This document shows, piece after piece, positions 14,106 through 20,200 of a stretch of 20,200 bases of DNA. A model generated the notes under the pieces. The model ran no database searches. It was not told the DNA's origin and saw only the letters and a program-made list of their open reading frames with translations. Source of the stretch: CAZIWJ01 sp964542855 (GTDB taxonomy: Bacteria; Bacteroidota; Bacteroidia; Cytophagales; Cyclobacteriaceae); contig CAZIWJ010000039.1 of NCBI GenBank assembly GCA_964542855.1, positions 1 through 20,200 on the forward strand. Reading direction: 5' to 3'. Every line of letters begins with the position of its first letter. Position 1 is the first letter of the stretch. The translations under genes and the position numbers were made by a program.

Positions 14106-16895
14106 TTACTTCCCGGTACGAAACCGCAGGAAGAGGAATCCACCAAACAGTAGTGCAATAGACAGGGGGATCAGGTGGAACCAGTTAAACCCTTTATCAT
14201 ATACCGGGTAGGGATCACCGATGAACACAAAGTTGGCCCAGTAGTAGGGCGATTTTTCTTTTGCGTTGCTTTCCAGGTAATCTATTTTTGCCTGCCTTAG
14301 CGCTTCGTCTTTGTAGTATCCCTGTTTCAGGTAGTCGTGCATGCTCGAAGTGATGTCGGCAGTAGATTCATCAGCTGCCTGCCAGAGGGTAGATACAATA
14401 TTCGGGCAGCCGGCATAGGCAAAAGCGCGCGCCAGGCTAATAATTCCTTCTCCTCTTTCCAGCCGGCCGCTGGCTGCTTCGCAGGCACTCAGCACCACCA
14501 GTTGAACGCTGTCTAACTCCAGGTTGTACAATTCATCCGTATACAACCGATGCCCGGCAGATGAATTTCCTGAATCGGGGTAAAAGGCAATAAACGATTG
14601 AAGCGGCTCTTCGCTATTGGCCTTTGCGTGCGTGGCCAGGTGAATAATCTGGTGCGAACCGGCTACTTCCAGGAACCGCTGCTTGGTAGCCTGGCCGGCA
14701 AAGTAAAGGTTGCCCCCGATGCGCTCCACTTCTTTCCGCGAAGCTGCCAGCGCTTCAAATTCTGAATTCCGAAACTTCCCGGGTTTATCGGCAGAAAACG
14801 GGGCCATGGCCAGTAATTTATTGGCATTGGCCTGCTGTCGCTGTCCTGCCGCATTAATGAGCAGGTTTGCTGAATAGGCATAGGAAACGCTGTAATCGTA
14901 CAACAGGAAGCTGTTCACCTCTTTGGTTTGCTCCAGTACATCGTAAGGAATAAAGTTTAGCACTCCTTCAGGAATAATAATTAAGCGTTTCCTGCGGCTA
15001 ATTTCTTCTTCAAAGGGCCCCAGCAAACGCTGGTATAGTGTGTGCGAAGCTGCATGAGCTGCGTACCGCTGACCGGCCCGGTATTGGTATAGCCCCTGTC
15101 GGAGTACGATTAACGACTCCATAAACTCTTCATTCCTGCTTACTCTTTTCCATTTCAACCCGTCCTGATCGAGGTAAAAAATATGCACGAACTCGTTGCC
15201 CACCAGGTATTCCAGCATGGCTGCATCGTTACTGGTTACGTAATCCGTAAGCTCATCGAGATCGGCAGTTTGTTCGCTGTACTTCAACTGGTAATACTTG
15301 CTGTTCTGCTGCAACCGGCTAACCACCCTGGCGCGGGCTATTTCAAGTTCGGTTAATTTATTTTCCAGCCTTTCCAGCACCCGGTTATTGCTGGTTTCAA
15401 CCATCTGCAGCCGGGTGGCCGTGATTTGCTGGCGAACCAGTTTGTCTTCCGCAATAAGGGAACTGTCTACCACCCCGCTTTTTTTAATGGAAAGCTCCCT
15501 GATGATTTCTGCCAGTACTGCGGCCCGGCTTTTTTCTGAAATATCGAAAGCTATCCGGGCCAGGGAGTCGGCACCGGTTTGCTCGTACAACCGGTACGTA
15601 ACCTCAACGGCCTCGCCGAACACCGGGTAAACCTGTTTAATAAAGAACAACTTGGCGTTGTCGCTATCGTAGCTTCGTTGCACGTTACGAGCGGTGGCAA
15701 TGGCCCGTTGAAAGTTATCCAGGCTGCGGTGCAGGTACTCATGCTTTCCACTTTCATCGAACCAGTTTTGTAGCACCCGGGCTTTTTCTCGCAGTATTCT
15801 ATACTGCAGCAGCAACGAAATAACCGGTTCTTTATCTTCTGCACCTTGCTCCGAACGGCCGGAACCAATATTGATTCGGTTATTTTCCAGCGCATCGTCC
15901 AGGTATAGCAACGCCTGTTCGTAATGGTTACGGCTAAACTCGGCCCTGGCCATTCCCAGGTAAGTCTGCGCCAGTAAAAGGGGTTTGGGAGCATTACCTT
16001 CCCGGTTAATACGCATCGATTCCTCGTAGTACCAGAAGGCGCTATCGTATTGTCCTTTGCGCTGGTACACTTCCCCGAGCGATTTTCTTGCACCAATGCG
16101 GAACGTCCTGCTCGATGAATTCAGCGACTGCCGGATAAAAAAACTGGCCGAATCGTATTGCCCCAGTTCGGTGTAACATCTCCCCAGGTTCTGGTACAGC
16201 ACGTCGGCCTGTATGCCTTTGTTCAGGATATTCCGGTACTTGCGAATGGCTTCTTCGTATCTGCCCAGTTCATCCAGTGAGAGCGCCAGGTTATTATTGA
16301 AAGAAACGTAGGCGTTGTTATAATCTTTGTCGGCCGTACTCTTCAGGGCCAGCGCCTGCTCGAAGTATTTAATAGACAAATTGAAATTTCCCAGCCGGTA
16401 GTAATACAGCCCCATAGAATTGTAAATGCGCTCCACTTCGTGCAGCGACTGGTACCGGGTAGCCAGTTCTTCAGCTTTTGAATAGTAGACCAAAGCCGAA
16501 TCGAACCGATCGCGCATAAACTGAATGTTCCCCAGGAAAATATAATCACGGAAGAGTACGCTGTCTGGAAGAGGCAATAGCTTTTTCACAGCTACGGCCT
16601 GCCTGTACGAACGGGTTGCCTCCTGCAGGTTGCCGGCAACCTGGAAAAGGCTTCCCATTCGGGTGAAACAGTTGCCATACCGGAGATTTTGTGCGCCCGA
16701 TTGCCGAAAGATACGGATTGCCTTTTGATACAGTTCCATGGCCAGGCTGTCCGTTGCATGGGTAGGATTAGGAGCATTAAAATACTGTTCAGCCTCCCGG
16801 AAAGCCCGGTCGGCCGGAGTAGGGGAATTTTTTTGAGCATAAATTATCGTGCAGCTAGCCAGTAAGGCTGCCAGTACTCGAAGTAGAAAAGCCAT
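14106..16895 (-). CDS. Exported TPR-CHAT (caspase-like) protein with C-terminal TM anchor
   Basis: This 929-residue protein begins with a signal peptide (residues 1-20; a lipobox-like LASC at C15 is an alternative). Tetratricopeptide repeats fill about 30-400 (for example GNFNLSIKYFEQALAL and GQYDSAFWYYEESM). A coiled-coil-like helical stretch (about 480-535) leads to a CHAT domain at about 590-895. It contains PEGVLNFIPYDVL, the catalytic histidine in HLATHA (H756), the catalytic cysteine in SACEAASG (C805) and GEGIISLARAFAYAG. A TM helix (about 906-923) and basic RFRTGK end the protein. The His-Cys pair is intact, so peptidase activity is plausible. The topology would put TPR and CHAT outside the cytoplasm. 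Substrate and partners are unknown. Confidence 0.9.
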   Translation of the reverse strand: MAFLLRVLAALLASCTIIYAQKNSPTPADRAFREAEQYFNAPNPTHATDSLAMELYQKAIRIFRQSGAQNLRYGNCFTRMGSLFQVAGNLQEATRSYRQAVAVKKLLPLPDSVLFRDYIFLGNIQFMRDRFDSALVYYSKAEELATRYQSLHEVERIYNSMGLYYYRLGNFNLSIKYFEQALALKSTADKDYNNAYVSFNNNLALSLDELGRYEEAIRKYRNILNKGIQADVLYQNLGRCYTELGQYDSASFFIRQSLNSSSRTFRIGARKSLGEVYQRKGQYDSAFWYYEESMRINREGNAPKPLLLAQTYLGMARAEFSRNHYEQALLYLDDALENNRINIGSGRSEQGAEDKEPVISLLLQYRILREKARVLQNWFDESGKHEYLHRSLDNFQRAIATARNVQRSYDSDNAKLFFIKQVYPVFGEAVEVTYRLYEQTGADSLARIAFDISEKSRAAVLAEIIRELSIKKSGVVDSSLIAEDKLVRQQITATRLQMVETSNNRVLERLENKLTELEIARARVVSRLQQNSKYYQLKYSEQTADLDELTDYVTSNDAAMLEYLVGNEFVHIFYLDQDGLKWKRVSRNEEFMESLIVLRQGLYQYRAGQRYAAHAASHTLYQRLLGPFEEEISRRKRLIIIPEGVLNFIPYDVLEQTKEVNSFLLYDYSVSYAYSANLLINAAGQRQQANANKLLAMAPFSADKPGKFRNSEFEALAASRKEVERIGGNLYFAGQATKQRFLEVAGSHQIIHLATHAKANSEEPLQSFIAFYPDSGNSSAGHRLYTDELYNLELDSVQLVVLSACEAASGRLERGEGIISLARAFAYAGCPNIVSTLWQAADESTADITSSMHDYLKQGYYKDEALRQAKIDYLESNAKEKSPYYWANFVFIGDPYPVYDKGFNWFHLIPLSIALLFGGFLFLRFRTGK

Positions 16896-16905
16896 ATCTT
16901 GCTCA

Positions 16906-16942
16906 ATAAAAAGAAAAGAGGCTACTATCGTGCAACCTCTTT
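16906..16942 (-). terminator. Terminator-like hairpin between the repeat lipoprotein and CHAT genes
   Basis: Plus-strand arms 16915-16925 and 16932-16942 flank a 6-base loop. Read on the minus strand the 11-bp stem closes with two G-U wobbles (AAAGAGGTTGC with GTAGCCTCTTT) and is followed by TTTTCTTTTT, whereas the plus-strand RNA has two C-A mismatches. It therefore appears to work on minus-strand RNA, ending the lipoprotein transcript about 17 bases past its stop. It ends only about 10 bases before the CHAT start codon, so it could also limit read-through into that gene. Confidence 0.75.
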
Positions 16943-16958
16943 ACATTTTTTTTGCCTT

Positions 16959-18047
16959 TTAATCAAACGATTGCCCCATACCAATCATGTACGGCGGGCG
17001 CTCTAGCAGCTTGCCTTGCGGATATTCCTGTTTACCGAGCAATACATCCAGAATTTCCGGGTCGAGGCGTTTTAAATCATCGAAGGTGCGATAAAGGAAT
17101 ATTTCCACCTCAATGGTTTTAACCGGTTCTTCCTGCCTCTGGCGGTAAGTAAACTCGAACCGCTTACTGAACCCGCTTTCTACCGGTTCCTCTTTCTGAA
17201 CCTGATTGCGCAGGGTTTGCTTAACATCTATAATACCGTTCTCCGGGTTAATGGCTAACCCTTCTTCCCTGGCGCTGCCATCTTCATCGTAAATTCCCGG
17301 AATGCCAGTATTGCCTTCTATTTCAGCATTCAGCACAGGAGCAGCTTCCGGGCTGCTGATGACCCGGATGTCAGGGTTCTGTTCATTAATTTCTTCCGCG
17401 TACAGGGTATCAAAGTCGTAAATGGCATCCAGGTAATCAATTCCTTCAATAAGGACGGTAGTGGAACAAACGATCGTTCCGTCGTCCGAGGTATAGGTAA
17501 TGGTGTAAAGCTGTCCGGCTTCGCTGCTCTCCAGGTCGATGATTCCGTTTTCAATACTCAGCCCGTCGGGAACCGCAGTAAACGTGCCTTTGGCAGGGTC
17601 TGCCGGAACTTCCTCACCGAATACCGGTCGCTGGAAACGGTTATCTACTCCAATTGAGAAAGACTGTTTACTATAGTTTAAAATACAGTCGGTCACCACG
17701 AAAGGAACTTCATCGATAAAGATTGAAGTATTACAGGTGGTTGCTCCATCGTCAGATGTGAAGGTGATGGTATATTCGTTACTGGTGCTGTTGTTCACAT
17801 CAATTTCTCCCGTTTCATTGTTGATATCCAGCCCCTCCTTGTCTACCGAATAAGTACCCTCGGGAGGAGGATCATCTTTAAAAGTGGGCTGAATAATAAA
17901 TGTTCCTTCTCCTGTGGGGGTAAAGGCTACCCCGCCGTAACTGAGCGAGCAGGTATTAGGATCTTCACAATCGCAGATTTCATCGCAGGAAGAAAAGAGC
18001 AAAAAAATCGTGCAAAGGAGGCCTATCGTTCGGATGGTAAGCTTCAT
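16959..18047 (-). CDS. Uncharacterised repeat-bearing lipoprotein upstream of the CHAT gene
   Basis: This 362-residue protein has a clear signal peptide and lipobox (LFSSC, C21) followed by DEICDCED. Two similar Ig-like beta units follow at about 31-112 and 120-200. They share GTYSV or GTFTA, then GLxIxxxxGxID, then YTITFTSDDG or YTITYTSDDG, each closing a Cys to Cys span (C33-C105, C121-C194). A third, degenerate unit lies at about 233-318 (GLAINPENGIIDVK) without the cysteines. The repeats resemble cell-surface beta-sandwich modules of Bacteroidota, and the paired cysteines suggest a disulfide in each unit (inference). The C-terminus (about 320-362) is not repetitive. It is immediately upstream of the CHAT gene on the same strand, separated by a terminator-like hairpin. 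Function unknown. Confidence 0.75.
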   Translation of the reverse strand: MKLTIRTIGLLCTIFLLFSSCDEICDCEDPNTCSLSYGGVAFTPTGEGTFIIQPTFKDDPPPEGTYSVDKEGLDINNETGEIDVNNSTSNEYTITFTSDDGATTCNTSIFIDEVPFVVTDCILNYSKQSFSIGVDNRFQRPVFGEEVPADPAKGTFTAVPDGLSIENGIIDLESSEAGQLYTITYTSDDGTIVCSTTVLIEGIDYLDAIYDFDTLYAEEINEQNPDIRVISSPEAAPVLNAEIEGNTGIPGIYDEDGSAREEGLAINPENGIIDVKQTLRNQVQKEEPVESGFSKRFEFTYRQRQEEPVKTIEVEIFLYRTFDDLKRLDPEILDVLLGKQEYPQGKLLERPPYMIGMGQSFD

Positions 18048-18095
18048 AGTACTTTTGGTTTGGATAGAAAATTGAATTAGGTGTGATAAACGCTG

Positions 18096-18104
18096 CTAAA
18101 TATA
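18096..18104 (-). promoter_or_regulatory. Possible -7 element for the repeat-lipoprotein gene
   Basis: On the minus strand TATATTTAG matches the Bacteroidota TAnnTTTG -7 element at seven of eight positions and lies about 50 bases before the lipoprotein start. A TTTA sequence sits roughly 19 bases further upstream where a TTTG -33 element would be expected. The match is by eye and weak. Confidence 0.25.
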
Positions 18105-18229
18105 GTAATTTCAAGATAAAGTTGCTAAATTTCGTGCTCTAATGACATTCTCCAACCGATGCTGCAAAGCAGATCATTTACTTACTTATTGTTATTCCTA
18201 AATATGCAATAGAATATTAAGATAAAAAT

Positions 18230-19141
18230 ATGAATAATGTGAGCTATTTGCCTGAGCTACCGCTGCATAGCTGGGAAAAAAGTAAAGAAACCCTACACCT
18301 GTACGTTCAAATTGTGGGTAAAATCAGCCTCAAACTTGCTCCCAAAAAAAATCACTGGTGGCACACTACCCTGCACGTTAACTCCCGTGGGTTAACGTCT
18401 GGTCCTATTCCTTACGGCCAGCAGACTTTCGAGATCAATTTCAACTTCATCGACCACCGCCTGGAGATCATTACCAGTAAAGGGGAACAGGAAATTATTC
18501 CCCTGCACCACGGGCTGAGTGTAGCCGATTTTTACAACCGGCTGTTCAAGATTCTCGATAAACTGGGAATTGAAGCGGATATCGTAGACAAGCCCTACGA
18601 CCTGTTTACCATTAAGCCTTTCGATCAGCTTACCGACGTTGATGCTTACAGCCGGGAGCACGTTCATAAATACTGGCGCATTTTGCTCTGGGCCGATATG
18701 GTTTTTAAGGAATTTGGAGGCCGTTTCTACGGAAAAACCAGTCCGGTAAACCTGTATTGGCACTACATGGACCTGTCCATTACCCGGTTTTCCGGCAAAA
18801 GAGGTCCTCACCTCGACGAGGCCTGGCCCAAAGCAGATCGTGAAGCTTATTCGCACGAAGTAATCAGTTGCGGTTTCATGGCAGGCGATGAATTTATACG
18901 TGAACCGGCCTTTTACTCTTACACCTATCCGGCACCTGAACAGCTCGATCAGCAAACCCTGCAACCGGCCGTTGCCCGGTGGGTGGAAAGTAATGGCACC
19001 CCCATGGCTATTTTACTGTACGAAGACCTGCGAAAAATGCCCGATCCAAGGGCTACCTTACTCGAGTTCATGGAAAGTGCCTACCAGGCCGGTGCCACCC
19101 TGGCTGGGTGGGATGTTAGCGACCTGGAAGCACCTGATTAA
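18230..19141 (+). CDS. DUF5996 family protein
   Basis: This 303-residue protein spans a full DUF5996 domain. Recognisable conserved segments, in order, are ETLHLYVQIVGKI near the N-terminus, NHWWHTTLHVNSRGLT, FEINFNFIDHRLEI, SVADFY, the HKYWRIL helix, RFYGKTSPVNLYWHYMDL, then ITRFSGKRGP, EAYSHEVISCGFMAGD, and the closing PAFYSYTYPAPE segment. There is no signal peptide or membrane segment, so it is probably cytoplasmic. Abundant conserved His and Trp residues hint at a metal- or ligand-binding site, but no activity is established for the family that I know of. The start is an ATG after an AT-rich leader. The gene is divergent from the repeat lipoprotein and its stop is 16 bases from the end of the convergent Vps10-type gene. 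Confidence 0.85.
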   Translation: MNNVSYLPELPLHSWEKSKETLHLYVQIVGKISLKLAPKKNHWWHTTLHVNSRGLTSGPIPYGQQTFEINFNFIDHRLEIITSKGEQEIIPLHHGLSVADFYNRLFKILDKLGIEADIVDKPYDLFTIKPFDQLTDVDAYSREHVHKYWRILLWADMVFKEFGGRFYGKTSPVNLYWHYMDLSITRFSGKRGPHLDEAWPKADREAYSHEVISCGFMAGDEFIREPAFYSYTYPAPEQLDQQTLQPAVARWVESNGTPMAILLYEDLRKMPDPRATLLEFMESAYQAGATLAGWDVSDLEAPD

Positions 19142-19157
19142 TTCCTTGTATAAAAGC

Positions 19158-20200
19158 CTAGCGCCGCATGCTGTAGGCCTTTGGGTAGCTCAGCCCCCGG
19201 GCTGAAAGCTGTTCCTGTACAATCATTTTTTCCAGTTGACGGATGTCCGTACTAATTAGCGAAACCAGTTTTTCCTGTTCGCTTTTCAGTTGCTGTTCCA
19301 GGTCCTCGTACCGTTCGTAACAGGAAGCGGTAGGGCGGTTATCCTGCTGGTGGATAACAGAATACAGGAACGAGATCTGGGTATCGAGTTTCAACGGAAA
19401 GTTTACCGGATCCTGGTGGCTTTCCGTTTTATTCTGAATTAATTTTTCCTCCAGCCCGGTCAGTTTTGTGCTAATCGTTTCCGATAACTCCCGGAATGAG
19501 TCTGAAGCCTGGCTGGAATCGTGCAGAGCTGTAATTTGTAGGTGTAGGTTGCGGATTACGTTAATCATGTCGTGGCAGTTTTCCAGCAGTTTCCCGGTTT
19601 TCTGCTGCAAGGTAAACTGTGCCTGCAGGTCTTCGGTGGTCATGCGTTGCCAGCGCGGGTCGGCCTCCACGGTAAATGATTTATTTTCTACCTCTTCCCC
19701 GGCACTGATCTCCACTTCGTACTTACCGGGAACGGCTTTGGCCCCGCCGGTGTAGCTGAAATATAACAGCTCTTCCGGGATTACTTCCGGCTTGGGGTAG
19801 GTCATATCCCATACAAAGCGATTCATACCTGCTTCCAGGCGACCTGCTTCCAGGCGACCTGCTTCCAGGCGAGATTGCTTACTGGTGTTGCTCAACATAA
19901 AACTCTTTACCAGTTCCCGCTTATCATCGTAAAAGGCGATCCTTACCGGTTCGTCGGGCACTTCGTCCAGGTGGAAATACACGGATGCGCCCCGCTCCGG
20001 CCCTTCCGGCACGTCGTTACCCCGATAATTTTTAAGCTGGGTTCGATAAGCTACTTCGGGGGTGTGCAGGTATAATCCTGCTTTTGCTACTGCCGGCGTT
20101 AATTCTCTTAAAGGGGAAATGTTATCCATAATCCAGAAAGCCCTGCCCTGGGTAGCCAGCACCAGGTCGTTGCGGTGTACTTTTAAATCGGTAACCGGCG
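19158..20200 (-). CDS. C-terminal part of a Vps10/BNR-type beta-propeller protein
   Basis: The reading frame is open from the right window edge to a TAG at 19158-19160, giving the last 347 residues or so; the true start lies outside. The segment DLKVHRNDLVLATQGRAFWIMDN at its start resembles the last propeller blade of the WD40/YVTN/BNR-like proteins often annotated as glycosyl hydrolase or sortilin-related in Bacteroidota. Next come an extended beta region with MNRFVWDMTYPKPE and an Ig-like unit (PGKYEVEI then FTVEADPRW), and then a long Gln/Glu-rich helical, probably coiled-coil tail to SMRR. A triple RLEAG repeat precedes MNRFVWDM. A periplasmic or surface location is typical of the family (inference). 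The catalytic role is unproven. Confidence 0.82.
   Translation of the reverse strand, partial: PVTDLKVHRNDLVLATQGRAFWIMDNISPLRELTPAVAKAGLYLHTPEVAYRTQLKNYRGNDVPEGPERGASVYFHLDEVPDEPVRIAFYDDKRELVKSFMLSNTSKQSRLEAGRLEAGRLEAGMNRFVWDMTYPKPEVIPEELLYFSYTGGAKAVPGKYEVEISAGEEVENKSFTVEADPRWQRMTTEDLQAQFTLQQKTGKLLENCHDMINVIRNLHLQITALHDSSQASDSFRELSETISTKLTGLEEKLIQNKTESHQDPVNFPLKLDTQISFLYSVIHQQDNRPTASCYERYEDLEQQLKSEQEKLVSLISTDIRQLEKMIVQEQLSARGLSYPKAYSMRR
19827..19871. repeat. Three exact copies of a 15-bp in-frame repeat
   Basis: The unit ACCTGCTTCCAGGCG occurs three times without a mismatch and, on the minus strand, encodes RLEAG three times in the Vps10-type protein. Because 15 is a multiple of three the frame is kept. 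One copy matches the expected sequence before the NRFVWD motif, so two copies appear to be a recent slippage expansion. Confidence 0.9.

Noticed and set aside
15551..16096. Open frame of about 180 codons on the same strand inside the CHAT gene
   Set aside because: It is out of frame with a protein whose TPR and CHAT motifs are continuous across the region; a shadow frame.
18392..18964. Open frame of about 190 codons antisense to the DUF5996 gene
   Set aside because: It overlaps a gene with clear family motifs, and its composition is what the complement of a coding strand gives; no recognisable domain or start context.
1..20200. CRISPR array, transposon or phage signature
   Set aside because: No spaced direct repeats of the right size, transposase, integrase or terminal inverted repeats were seen.

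Overview
The window looks like chromosomal DNA of a Bacteroidota bacterium, most likely of the order Cytophagales (inference). The grounds are several Sec/Lsp lipoproteins with short lipoboxes followed by acidic residues, an ECF sigma factor next to a membrane-tethered outer-membrane beta-barrel protein, a fasciclin lipoprotein, an exported TPR-CHAT protein, the C-terminus of a Vps10/BNR-propeller protein, roughly balanced GC content and weak Shine-Dalgarno sequences. I see no tRNA, rRNA, insertion sequence, phage gene or CRISPR array.

Layout. 1-135 is the C-terminal tail of an unrecognised gene (+). A 14-bp tandem repeat follows, then a convergent zinc-ribbon class I methyltransferase (235-1206, -). 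A 359-bp spacer with three inverted repeats leads into a tight phosphate-uptake operon pstS-pstC-pstA-pstB (1566-4929, +). It has overlapping or abutting genes and no phoU after pstB; the next gene is an SDR/DUF2867 protein (4963-6384, +). On the minus strand from 9271 down to 6466 lies a three-gene unit: a lipoprotein, an ECF sigma factor, and a protein with a short cytoplasmic segment, one TM helix, a long linker and a C-terminal beta-barrel. This looks like an envelope-sensing sigma module. A strong terminator separates it from a four-domain fasciclin lipoprotein (9415-11310, -).

Divergent from the fasciclin gene is a pyridoxal-kinase-like PfkB protein (11485-12285, +). It converges, across a 360-bp spacer with two consecutive hairpins, on a TrpB2-type tryptophan synthase beta chain (12646-14013, -). 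Further upstream on the minus strand are a 929-aa exported TPR-CHAT peptidase-like protein with a C-terminal TM anchor (14106-16895) and a repeat-bearing lipoprotein (16959-18047), with a terminator-like hairpin between these two. A divergent DUF5996 gene (18230-19141, +) converges on the truncated Vps10-type protein (19158-20200, -), which carries an exact triple 15-bp in-frame repeat.

Most of the window is ordinary chromosomal content. The parts most worth a second look are the sigma/tethered-barrel unit, and the exported CHAT protein with its neighbouring lipoprotein and intervening hairpin. I do not see a convincing wholly new system. Both parts are inferences from gene order and architecture.
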